Shown here: one piece after another, positions 25,571 through 33,267 of the stretch | Numbering within the stretch: the stretch's first letter is position 1 | How the letters are laid out: every line of letters starts with the position of its first letter | Position numbers and translations under genes: made by a program | DNA from: Nostoc sp. NMS2 | GTDB lineage: Bacteria; Cyanobacteriota; Cyanobacteriia; Cyanobacteriales; Nostocaceae | DNA: 64,000 nucleotides | Assembly (NCBI RefSeq): GCF_017115105.1 | Contig: NZ_JABXKH010000061.1 | Coordinates: 62,001-126,000, forward strand | Reading direction: 5' to 3' | The notes under the pieces: model-generated | Told to the model about the DNA's origin: nothing | The model's input: only the letters and a program-made list of their open reading frames with translations | Databases searched by the model: none

Positions 25571-25920
25571 ATAAAAAAATATTCAACTACTTCTTGTGGG
25601 GTGGCATTGGTGTCAACTTAACGTAAAACCCTCGCAATGGCGTTATACCAAGTTCACTCAACTACTAATCATGCCCTCGCAACCCCACCCCGCTTTTGTC
25701 TAGCGACAAAATCTCCCCTCCCCGTTCACGGGGAGGGGATTAAGGGGAGCCAGTGCGGTGCTTGGGGTCTCCCCCGCCGCAGGATGCGCGAAGCGCTGTA
25801 GTGGAGCATCTGGCGTGTGGGGTAAAATGACCGTGGAATAAGCTTTCTGACTTAAGTTGACACCAATGGCTTTTCGGCCCACCCCACAAGATTGGGTAAT
25901 TTATTTGTTGGAAATCCCTT

Positions 25921-25997
25921 AGACATCTGGTAAAAAATGAATGTAGAGACGTAGCAGTGCTACATCTCTACAATGGTTCTGAATAACGCATATTTAA
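25921..25997. repeat. 80-bp dispersed repeat with GTAGAGACG palindrome, copy 1
   Basis: ATCTGGTAAAAAATGAAT, the palindrome GTAGAGACGTAGCA/TGCTACATCTCTAC, then GGTTCTGAATAACGCATATT. The same block occurs inverted at 55078-55157. Confidence 0.8.
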
Positions 25998-26055
25998 TTT
26001 CTAGAGATATCTATGTAATAGAGTTCAAGGGAATTAAACCCACCTAAAAACCAAA

Positions 26056-26079
26056 CAAAGCCTGTGTAGGCAGGCTTTG
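26056..26079 (-). terminator. Terminator of the lipoprotein gene
   Basis: 9-bp perfect stem (CAAAGCCTG with CAGGCTTTG, 6-base loop). On the minus strand it is followed by TTTGGTTTTT. It lies 69 bp past the stop of the leftward lipoprotein gene. Confidence 0.55.
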
Positions 26080-26147
26080 CTTAGGTAGCCCCAAACTAAA
26101 GGTGTGTGGGCGCTTTCATATTTTTGCAAAAGATTGAATAACTAATT

Positions 26148-26747
26148 TCAATCAGCGTTTCTGACTGCTCCCTTCACTGCATCGCCTGCATCTTCGGCTG
26201 TGCGTTTAACATTTTTACCAGCATCCTCAGCCCCACGCTGAACATTTTTTGTCACGTCTTCAGCTGCATTTTGGGTATTACCCTTGAGATTTTCAAATCC
26301 ACGCTGAGTCCCCTTAACAACACCTTTGCGAACTTCTTCGGCTGAACTGCCGATATCTTCACCCAGGTTCTTTACTCTTTCACCAAGGGGTGTCCCTTGC
26401 TGAAAATTCTTGCCATATTGCTCTCGGCTGTCAATTCCCTTCTGTTCAATATTTTTTTGAGCATTTTTCGCTAGCGCATCAGCTCTGTCATTAGCTGCCT
26501 TTTCATCTCTTGCTCTGGGGTCTACATCACTAAAATTATTCATCCCACCGGCGGGAGAGGAGAGAGGATAATCTTTTGTAGGATCATATCGTTTTATATT
26601 AGGTGCTTGATCGCCAGGTTGTGGTGGTTGTGTTGCTACTCCTGGGGCACCGCAAGCCTGTGTCATAAATAGAAAGATTCCTGCTAAAAAAACAGTTAAA
26701 ACTTTCAGGGGACGAATGTTTTTCAGCCAAGTCATTGCTTTTTTCAT
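26148..26747 (-). CDS. Lipoprotein with LEA-like C-terminal repeats
   Basis: Read from ATG 26747 (199 residues), which has AGGAG upstream; a longer frame from 26801 lacks a ribosome site. The signal ends in a lipobox (LFMTQACG), so Cys is probably lipidated. The mature part is hydrophilic and rich in Ala, Lys, Asp and Asn. Its last 75 residues repeat an 11-residue-like pattern (AEDVTKNVQRG, AEDAGKNVKRT, AEDAGDAVKGA) like group 3 LEA proteins, which protect membranes or proteins on drying. Similar short lipoproteins are common in Nostoc; a desiccation role is inferred. Confidence 0.65.
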   Translation of the reverse strand: MKKAMTWLKNIRPLKVLTVFLAGIFLFMTQACGAPGVATQPPQPGDQAPNIKRYDPTKDYPLSSPAGGMNNFSDVDPRARDEKAANDRADALAKNAQKNIEQKGIDSREQYGKNFQQGTPLGERVKNLGEDIGSSAEEVRKGVVKGTQRGFENLKGNTQNAAEDVTKNVQRGAEDAGKNVKRTAEDAGDAVKGAVRNAD

Positions 26748-27084
26748 AATTATCACTCCTTGCATTTTTGTGACTAAGTTAAAGTTTAACCAAGATTGCA
26801 TTTGGAATTAGTTTTGTATTCCCAGCATTCAGAAAAATAATAACCTTAATTAAGAATATAAATAATTAAATCAGTTTTACCTCTAGCGCAAGTCACATTT
26901 TTATGAGTACTAAAGGAATAATTTTATCTAACTCTAGGGAGATATAAATTAAAATAATATAGTTGTTGTAGAAAGAGCTACATTAACCTGTTTTATATTT
27001 CAAAAGCTTTGGATATATAGCTGATGTCCCATAAAATTTGAGGTTTTGAGCTTTTGTTGCTCTCACCATTAAATTACTAAATTC
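26748..27084. other. AT-rich divergent intergenic region
   Basis: 337 bp between divergent genes, AT-rich and without repeats. It must carry promoters for the lipoprotein and the UPF0104 gene. No specific sites recognised. Confidence 0.4.
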
Positions 27085-28005
27085 ATGAAGCAATTTTTAC
27101 GCTGGATAATTTTGGGGGGAACGCTGTTTTTTTTAGCGAAAGCCTTGATGGATAATTGGATTGGAGTGACTACTATCCGCATTGATGGGGTAGGATGGGC
27201 AATTATAGCGATCGCTACAGGCGTAACTTTACTAGCGCATACTTGGGCAGGCTGGATCTGGACTTGGATTCTGCAAGAGTTAAATCAACCTGTATCATCT
27301 CGCCAATTTATCCAAGTTTACCTCAAAACGAACATCGCTAAGTATTTACCAGGTAATATCTGGCATTACTACGGGCGAATTGTCGCCGCCAAAAATGCCA
27401 ATGTTTCTGGCGGTGCAGCCACCTTAAGCGTTTTGCTAGAACCCCTACTCATGCTAGCGGCTGCTTTAATCATCATTGTCATCAGCAGTAGCCAATTTGC
27501 GGCAGCTAATACTACCCTTGTTATCCAAGTACTACAATTATTGAGTTTAGCTGTAGTTCTTTGTGCAATTCATCCCCGGTTTTTAAACCCAGTTATTCGC
27601 TTTTTGTACAGATTGAAAGCAAAAAAGTCTACTGCTACCACTCAACCAACTGTTCCCTTCAGTCTTAAAAGCTATCCCCTACGCCCTTTATTAGGAGAAT
27701 TGGGCTTTATGGGACTACGCGCCACTGGGTTTATATTAACTATATCCGCCTTGGGTTCGTTGAACGTGAATCAAATTCCTTTGTTGTTAGGGGCTTTTAG
27801 TTGCGCTTGGTTGTTGGGGCTTGTGATTCCGGGTGCGCCTGGTGGGTTAGGTGTGTTTGAAGCGACTGCGTATGAACTTTTACGACACCACTTTCCATCT
27901 GCCCTAGTATTCAGTGCGATCGCTCTATATCGCCTCATTAGTATTTTAGCTGAAACTGCGGGTGCTGCGATCGCTTACTTATACGAACGCCTTGCTAAAT
28001 CATAA
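27085..28005 (+). CDS. UPF0104 / lysylphosphatidylglycerol-synthase-like integral membrane protein
   Basis: 306 residues with 7-8 membrane helices. The family signature is present: YLKTNIAKYLPGNIWHYYGR near residue 85, and the late PGAPGGLGVFEATAYELL motif. These match the YbhN/AglD-like membrane domain shared with MprF flippase, but there is no C-terminal aminoacyl-transferase domain, so it is a stand-alone transporter-like protein, perhaps a lipid flippase. It stands alone, 14 bp before the end of the convergent neighbour. Confidence 0.7.
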   Translation: MKQFLRWIILGGTLFFLAKALMDNWIGVTTIRIDGVGWAIIAIATGVTLLAHTWAGWIWTWILQELNQPVSSRQFIQVYLKTNIAKYLPGNIWHYYGRIVAAKNANVSGGAATLSVLLEPLLMLAAALIIIVISSSQFAAANTTLVIQVLQLLSLAVVLCAIHPRFLNPVIRFLYRLKAKKSTATTQPTVPFSLKSYPLRPLLGELGFMGLRATGFILTISALGSLNVNQIPLLLGAFSCAWLLGLVIPGAPGGLGVFEATAYELLRHHFPSALVFSAIALYRLISILAETAGAAIAYLYERLAKS

Positions 28006-28018
28006 AATTAGGCAAAAC

Positions 28019-29338
28019 TCATTTGTGTCTATCTACTTTCATCTGTGAAAACACACGATAACCATCCAGATTAAACTGTGGATTACTGCTTTGTTCTTCT
28101 TCCATCTTAATCAAGTTATACTCTACATTTTCTGCATAAATTGCAAACGTGATATTAAAAATCTCCATAAAATGGATTACGCCTTTACATTCATCTTCAG
28201 GATAGTTTTCATAAAAACGAATCAGATGAGCAATCCGGGTTTCTAAATGACGACGGGAATTTTTACAAATTAGAATAATCTTTAAAAGTATAATTACCAA
28301 TGTTAGAGCATGACCTTGAGCAATTAATAAGATAAATAAGGATGAAGGTGCTTTACCATTTTCTATTGTCAAGCAATCAATTACTCGATTACAGGTTCTC
28401 AAAAGCAATTCTTTAGTGATAATTTCCTGATTATAATCCTTCTTCCATAATGATAAAATATCTATAAACTGCTGCTTCCAAGTCTCGACTGATTCTTGTT
28501 TGCCTACAGAAAGAAATAGATATTTTTCGAGATTAATTTTAAATTCTTCTAGAGTCTGATTTTGAGTTTGTTTGATAAATATATGGGCAATATTCTCATG
28601 ACTAAAAACACCTCTTTTTAAAACGATTGCTTTGATTAAACGTAGAGCCTGATCTCCCAAAACACTAGGATTTTTATAGCGTGTTGTGCTTGAAATGGCA
28701 GATTGAGAACGAGCAATATACATTGCCAGTTCAAACTTAAATTTTTCTTTTATCTGTTTAGAAAGCTTTCTAGCAGCCTCTTGTTGCTCTATGGGATTAT
28801 TTTTATTAACAGATTGATCGATTAATAAATAAGAACTATAGCGATTAGCCCAATGACCTTTAGATGATTCATCATATTTAGCAGCAAATAATTTCAATTC
28901 TTGGTAGTCTTTACTGTTGACAAAATTCTCTAACCAAGCTTTACAAATCTTTACTATTGGAGCATTATTGTCCTTTATCTTGAGATTTTCATTAACAAAT
29001 AAATTAACTAATTCTTGGATATATTTGTCTTTTCGGTTAGTTTTCCAATTATTTACTATGATGTAGCAACACCGTTTTAGTGTATTACATAACTCTTGCT
29101 CATTATCATCTAAAAAAATACTATATATTCCTGGAATATAATCTGAATCTTCTGAATCAAGACCATCTAAAAATAAACCTTTGAATTCTCGTAAAACATC
29201 ATCTGGCGACAGTTTTTTGACAATTTCTACGAAGAAGCAATAAACCTCTTCTTGTGCAATTTGCACATTTATCTGTCTAGAGTTGGACGTAACACTGTGG
29301 GGATTTTCCTGACTAATTGATAAACTATTAACGTTCAT
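28019..29338 (-). CDS. Hypothetical helical protein
   Basis: 439 residues, not recognised. It is almost wholly helical and charged, with a high Lys/Asn/Ile content in keeping with its AT-rich DNA. A single hydrophobic segment (LFILLIAQGHALTLVIILLKIILI, about 335-358) could be a membrane helix. The first 25 residues are Ser/Asn-rich and probably disordered. No catalytic motif seen. The AT-rich composition against its neighbours could mean acquisition by transfer. Confidence 0.6.
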   Translation of the reverse strand: MNVNSLSISQENPHSVTSNSRQINVQIAQEEVYCFFVEIVKKLSPDDVLREFKGLFLDGLDSEDSDYIPGIYSIFLDDNEQELCNTLKRCCYIIVNNWKTNRKDKYIQELVNLFVNENLKIKDNNAPIVKICKAWLENFVNSKDYQELKLFAAKYDESSKGHWANRYSSYLLIDQSVNKNNPIEQQEAARKLSKQIKEKFKFELAMYIARSQSAISSTTRYKNPSVLGDQALRLIKAIVLKRGVFSHENIAHIFIKQTQNQTLEEFKINLEKYLFLSVGKQESVETWKQQFIDILSLWKKDYNQEIITKELLLRTCNRVIDCLTIENGKAPSSLFILLIAQGHALTLVIILLKIILICKNSRRHLETRIAHLIRFYENYPEDECKGVIHFMEIFNITFAIYAENVEYNLIKMEEEQSSNPQFNLDGYRVFSQMKVDRHK

Positions 29339-29926
29339 TCCAGTTATCAGGATAAAAAGGCTTCCTGTTCATATTATTACCAGCTTAACCTTGGTGAACA
29401 GTAGCATCAATCTATTTTTCTGAAATTCAGCAATCTTTTTACACAAATTTGATAAAATCTGACCATAAATAAAGTATTAAATCCAAATTGTTTAATACTT
29501 CATCAAAAAGCACGGTAAAATTACTTAAACCACGTCTATCTTGAAACTTGTAGTTCAACTCTAATGAATAAGGATTTGCCCTCATCCCCCAACCCCTTCT
29601 TCCAGATATGGGATTCGGGGAGCTAGAATTTCAAAGTCCCTTTCCCAGAGATGGGAGAGGGATTTAGGGTGAGGGCGAAAACTACGGTTCTCAACTTAGA
29701 TGAGGTTTAAGTAGGTCGGCGCAATTAAAGCTAACTGGCTAAGGCTGTCATTTGTAAAGGTTTTAAGCCTATTGACGTTTCGTAACATACTTGGGTTTTT
29801 TCGCGCCAAGTTACTTAGTTTCAAGAATTAAGTCCAATATAAAACTAAATAGGCGAGTTGATTTACCATTAAATACAACTCGCCTATACCTTAATATAGG
29901 AGCCTTTTGGCATTTTCAATTTTTAG
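29339..29926. other. Intergenic region with a MITE-like element
   Basis: 590 bp upstream of the hypothetical gene and downstream of trnL. It contains the element at 29527-29708 and a short direct repeat AACTCGCCTATA... near 29840-29885 whose two GGCGAGTT/AACTCGCC halves form a hairpin just past the tRNA 3' end and may end its transcript. Confidence 0.5.
29527..29708. mobile_element. MITE-like repeat with AAACC(T/A)C ends, copy 1
   Basis: Imperfect terminal inverted repeats of about 30 bp: left AAACCACGTCTATCTTGAAA, right complement AAACCTCATCTAAGTTGAGA. Between them is a palindromic block (GCCCTCATCCCC near 29579 with GGGTGAGGGC near 29667). A second element with the same ends but a different core lies at 46949-47112. 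Confidence 0.65.
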
Positions 29927-30302
29927 TGGGGGTGGAGGGACTTGAACCCACACGACCTTTTACGGTCAACGGATTTTCATCCTCCTGCAGTTTTCACTGC
30001 TGCCTGATGACAATAGCCAAATCAGGTTTTGAGAATTGGACTCTCCCTTTACCCTCGACTTAACGTTAGGGTAGCTCCCGTCGGGTCTCTGCACCTTACC
30101 TCAATTTTGGGTTTTTGATTTTGAATTGAAAACTAATCACAAATCTAAAATCGCAAATCTAAAATTTTTGGGCTTGGCTCAGGATTGCCATGTCTGTCGC
30201 CAGATTTAGGTTTCCCTGAGTTTGAGAGCTTCCACTTGAGGGATTTCTCCTTCAAGGCTCAGTTATCTAAGTCCGTAGCGTCTACCATTCCGCCACACCC
30301 CC
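29927..30302 (-). tRNA. trnL(UAA): tRNA-Leu(UAA), interrupted by a group I intron
   Basis: The 5' exon is 30302-30269 (34 nt, starts GGGGGTGTGGCGGAATGGTA and ends ...GGACTT). The 3' exon is 29977-29927 (51 nt, starts AAAATCCGTTGACC and ends CACCCCCA). Spliced, it is an 85-nt class II tRNA with a GGGGGTG/CACCCCC acceptor stem, a GGTTCAAGTCC T arm, a long variable arm and anticodon UAA. The intron splits the anticodon after U34. CCA is not encoded. Confidence 0.95.
29978..30268 (-). ncRNA. Group I intron in trnL(UAA)
   Basis: A 291-nt self-splicing-type intron beginning AGATAACTGAGCCTTGAAGG and ending in G. Conserved cores are visible (CCTGAGCCAAGCC, GGTGCAGAGACCCGACGGGAG, then AGAGTCC). The P6b region carries degenerate heptamers of the TDNGATT type (TTAGATT twice, then TTTGTGATTAG), the class known from Nostoc introns. 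No homing-endonuclease frame. Confidence 0.9.
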
Positions 30303-30671
30303 GCAGGTGTTTGGCAATTAACTAGTATAAATCTAGTTATTTTTTGGAGGCAGCAAATACCGCCTTATCTATTCCACCATCAATTGTGTCTTTTGTCCAA
30401 CTAGATTGAAAATATTTTTTCTAGATTGTGCGATCGCTTCCCAAATCAGAAGTTTTTTTCGTAATCAACCCAGATTAGTTTTCCACCTTGTGTGACTAAA
30501 GCATTTGTTTGCTAGTAGATTTACGATGATAGCATCAAATTACCTTTTATCAATCAATCTGGATAAAAAAAGGAATTCTGGCGTAGTAATCTTGAAAGCA
30601 TCATGATTATACTTCCCTCAGTTTGGCTGTTCAGCATATCATGGAAAACAGATGCTTAGACCAAAAAAGTT
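30303..30671. other. Divergent intergenic region trnL / ndhL
   Basis: 369 bp, AT-rich, one HIP1-like site. It should contain promoters for trnL (leftward) and the ndhL cluster. No gene or repeat seen. Confidence 0.45.
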
Positions 30672-30884
30672 ATGATTGTCGCCCTGCTATATCTGATTTT
30701 GGCTGGAGCTTACCTTCTGGTAATCCCCATTGCTATATTGTTCTACCTGAAGCAGCGTTGGTATGTAGCTAGCTCCATCGAGCGTTTGTTGATGTACTTT
30801 TTGGTGTTTTTCTTTTTTCCGGGTTTGTTGGTTCTATCGCCGTTTGCAAATTTCCGACCCCAACGGCGACAAGTTCAAGTTTAA
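30672..30884 (+). CDS. ndhL: NAD(P)H-quinone oxidoreductase subunit L
   Basis: 70 residues, the usual size. Two membrane helices (residues 4-25 and 38-58) are joined by [20 protein letters not shown], a segment typical of NdhL. It is a small membrane subunit of the thylakoid NDH-1 complex, needed for respiration, cyclic electron flow and inorganic carbon uptake. It is the first gene of a rightward cluster with a DUF3007 gene (25 bp on) and trpA, an order conserved in cyanobacteria. Confidence 0.92.
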   Translation: MIVALLYLILAGAYLLVIPIAILFYLKQRWYVASSIERLLMYFLVFFFFPGLLVLSPFANFRPQRRQVQV

Positions 30885-30909
30885 CGAGAATTGGTAGGTC
30901 ATAACTCTC

Positions 30910-31221
30910 ATGCGACGGATTGACGCTATTGGAATTGGCTTAGGTGTTTTTATTGCCGGCGGCTTGGCTTATCTAGGATTGCAGCTAGTCGGTTTGGATA
31001 CTCAAAAAGCTGGTATATGGAGCCAAGTCTTACTAGTCAGTGGGTTAATTGGCTGGTTAGCGACCTATTTTTTCCGTGCGGTGGGACAAAAAATGACCTA
31101 CCACCAACAACGGGAACAATATGAGCAAGACTTTCTGCAAAAGAGGCTAGATGAGCTTACTCCCGAAGAACTAGCACGAATTCAAGCCGAAATTGAACAA
31201 GAAGAGCAATCACAGGTGTAA
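30910..31221 (+). CDS. DUF3007 family membrane protein
   Basis: 103 residues with two membrane helices (residues 6-27 and 37-58), then a charged helical tail (YHQQREQYEQDFLQKRLDELTPEEL). The family is found in cyanobacteria and plastids next to ndhL. Function is not settled; association with NDH-1 or thylakoids is inferred from gene order. Confidence 0.85.
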   Translation: MRRIDAIGIGLGVFIAGGLAYLGLQLVGLDTQKAGIWSQVLLVSGLIGWLATYFFRAVGQKMTYHQQREQYEQDFLQKRLDELTPEELARIQAEIEQEEQSQV

Positions 31222-31255
31222 AGTTATCATTGGTCAGTTGTCGTTTGTTAGTTAC

Positions 31256-31311
31256 AAATGACCAATGACCAATGACCAATGACCAATGACTAATGACTAA
31301 TGACTAATGAC
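31256..31311 (+). repeat. AATGACC/AATGACT heptamer array that includes the trpA start codon
   Basis: Eight or so copies of a 7-bp unit, first AATGACC then AATGACT. The last unit supplies the trpA ATG (31307). Related heptamers occur at 42131-42170 and near 56637 and 56720. Confidence 0.85.
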
Positions 31312-32125
31312 TGCAATTTCTGATTGCTTTGAAACCCTTGGGCGGAATCATGAGTGCGCTCTGATTCCGTTTATTACTGCTGGCGATCCAGATTTAGAAA
31401 CAACAGCAAAAGCTTTGCAGGTTCTAGATCGGAGTGGAGCCGATATTATTGAACTGGGCATACCTTATTCCGATCCCTTGGCTGATGGGCCAGTGATTCA
31501 AGCTGCTGCTACCCGCGCCCTGCAAAGGGGGACAAAATTGGAGCAGGTGCTGGAAATGTTGCAAGGGATTACTCCCAAATTGCGATCGCCTATTGTCCTA
31601 TTTATGTATTACAACTCAATTTTGCACCGAGGGATTGAAAAATTTCTTCAGCAAATTGCTGCTGCTGGGGTAGCAGGATTAGTAGTACCTGACTTACCCT
31701 TAGAGGAAGCAGCAGGCTTGCTCCAAGCGTCTGGTGACATGGGAATTGATGTTATTTTGTTGGTAGCTCCCACCAGTGATGCTGAACGAATAGAAGCGAT
31801 CGCTCATTCATCCCAAGGATTTATTTATTTAGTCAGTGTTACAGGAGTAACAGGGGTGCGATCGCAACTGGAAAACCGCGTGTCCGATTTACTCAAACAG
31901 ATTCGTGGTGTTACTGATAAACCCATCGGTGTAGGCTTTGGCATCTCGGAAGCGGCACAAGCCCGTCAGGTCAAGGAATGGGGCGCAGATGGTGCGATCG
32001 TGGGCAGTGCTTTTGTAAAACGGTTAGCAGAAGGCACACCAGAGCAAGGACTTTCGGCGATCGCCCAATTTTGCCAAAGCCTCAAGGCAGCCATCAAAAC
32101 CAGCACAAATACTCCTCTTGATTAG
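31307..32125 (+). CDS. trpA: Tryptophan synthase alpha subunit
   Basis: 272 residues. Catalytic Glu49 and Asp60 lie in [13 protein letters not shown] at exactly the enterobacterial positions. [25 protein letters not shown] and GFGIS of the phosphate site are intact. It converts indole-glycerol-phosphate to indole, channelled to TrpB. trpB is not next to it, as is usual in cyanobacteria. The start lies inside a heptamer array, and no Shine-Dalgarno sequence is visible. The first conserved residues follow closely, so a later start is unlikely. Confidence 0.93.
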   Translation: MTAISDCFETLGRNHECALIPFITAGDPDLETTAKALQVLDRSGADIIELGIPYSDPLADGPVIQAAATRALQRGTKLEQVLEMLQGITPKLRSPIVLFMYYNSILHRGIEKFLQQIAAAGVAGLVVPDLPLEEAAGLLQASGDMGIDVILLVAPTSDAERIEAIAHSSQGFIYLVSVTGVTGVRSQLENRVSDLLKQIRGVTDKPIGVGFGISEAAQARQVKEWGADGAIVGSAFVKRLAEGTPEQGLSAIAQFCQSLKAAIKTSTNTPLD

Positions 32126-32366
32126 AACGGAAAAGTAGATTAAAAAGTATAACAGCGCAGTTTTTCTATCCTTGTTTGGTAGACAATTTGACCATTATGG
32201 TTTTGAATATTAACATCAGATATCATGATGTAAAAAAACTAGCTGATCCGGTCGCTTATAGTTTGAGTATTATGTGAAGTCAAGTAGGCATAATTTATGA
32301 GTGTGAGTGTGAGAGTGAGTCAGTCACAAATGATTATAGTTACGTCGCAATTGAGGAGCAAAAGCG

Positions 32367-33029
32367 ATGAGTGAGAGTATGGCGTTTATCGGCGGGGTCG
32401 CCGTAGCTGGGCTGGCGGCTCTCGTATTGCTCAAAGGAACAAATACCCCCCTACAACCTAACTTTGCTGTTGCTCCGCAAATGCCAGGGACTGTAGTAGC
32501 GCCGGGAATACAGTCACCAATGTATCCTTATGGCCCTTATGGGCAACCAATGTATCCCAATCCGAATCAGCCACCGACTGCTACCAGTGCCGACCAGCGT
32601 CTGGAGATGGAAAAGCTGAATACGCAGATGCAGCTGGAGCGTTTAAAGAACGACAATGAACAGTTGAAGTACCAAAATCAACAACTCCAAGGACAAGTTC
32701 AAAATTTCAATACTCAGCAGCAGTGGCAACAAGCCCAGCAGTATAACCAACAAAAAGTAGCAACACCCCAGCCGCAAACCTCTTGGTGGTCTTCACCCAT
32801 GCTTTGGGCTGTGGGAGGCGCAACTCTGACTATTGGTGGTGGTATTGTCGTCGCTGGAGTATTAGCTTTGTTCTCGCCACGGCAGCGTCCAGCCCGTACT
32901 GTACAAGTGATTCACCCCTACCAAGGAAATACACCGCCCTTGGTTCCAGTCCGTCGCGCTGAGTTTTTGCCTGCTTCGCGGATGGAAGCAAGACGAGTTG
33001 AAGCCCCAGAATACGACGAAATGCATTAA
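32367..33029 (+). CDS. Hypothetical membrane protein with Pro/Gln-rich coiled-coil centre
   Basis: 220 residues, family not recognised. Hydrophobic helices are at residues 5-24 and 148-172. Between them are a Pro/Tyr/Gly-rich stretch (MYPYGPYGQPMYPNPNQPP) and a Gln-rich coiled coil (about 78-125). The basic tail ends in EAPEYDEMH. GGAG lies 11 bp before the ATG. Two membrane spans joined by a coiled coil suggest a structural role, but this is speculative. Confidence 0.6.
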   Translation: MSESMAFIGGVAVAGLAALVLLKGTNTPLQPNFAVAPQMPGTVVAPGIQSPMYPYGPYGQPMYPNPNQPPTATSADQRLEMEKLNTQMQLERLKNDNEQLKYQNQQLQGQVQNFNTQQQWQQAQQYNQQKVATPQPQTSWWSSPMLWAVGGATLTIGGGIVVAGVLALFSPRQRPARTVQVIHPYQGNTPPLVPVRRAEFLPASRMEARRVEAPEYDEMH

Positions 33030-33060
33030 TCGGGAAAATAAAACCACAAATAATCAAATA

Positions 33061-33103
33061 GAGGGGGGAAGGAGGCGAGAGTCGCTTGCCTCATTCCCCC
33101 CTC
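33061..33103. terminator. Bidirectional hairpin between convergent genes
   Basis: GAGGGGGGAAGGAGGC pairs with GCCTCATTCCCCCCTC (one mismatch in 16) over an 11-base loop. It lies 32 bp after the rightward gene and upstream of the kinase 3' end. There is no T run, so activity as a terminator is uncertain. Confidence 0.45.
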
Positions 33104-33267
33104 ACCCACGTATGATTATCATTTTCAATCAGACTATTTTGAGTATTTTAACTGATTGACAAAAGGCGCTTAATGTTAGCTTCTCACCAATGGTGCATAG
33201 CTGATTATCCTTTAGATAGTGAATTATAGCGGTTTTCGGTCTAGTGAAGTACGATTTTGACCTCTGA

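Larger units (their letters stand above)
25267..26147. other. Long intergenic region with several repeat types
   Basis: 880 bp upstream of the TIR gene. It holds the 21-bp array (25492-25570), a CCCCTCCCC/GGGGAGGGG palindrome (25718-25740) inside a longer CAACCCCACC...GGGGTGGC foldback, an 80-bp repeat (25921-25997) and the lipoprotein terminator. No credible gene; the TIR promoter should be in the first 200 bp. Confidence 0.6.

Noticed and set aside
25700-25882. 60-codon frame in the gap upstream of the lipoprotein
   Set aside because: It reads through a GGGGAGGGG palindrome and has no recognisable features.
29791-30063. 90-codon open frame across the tRNA region
   Set aside because: It runs antisense through the trnL 3' exon and intron, with no protein similarity.
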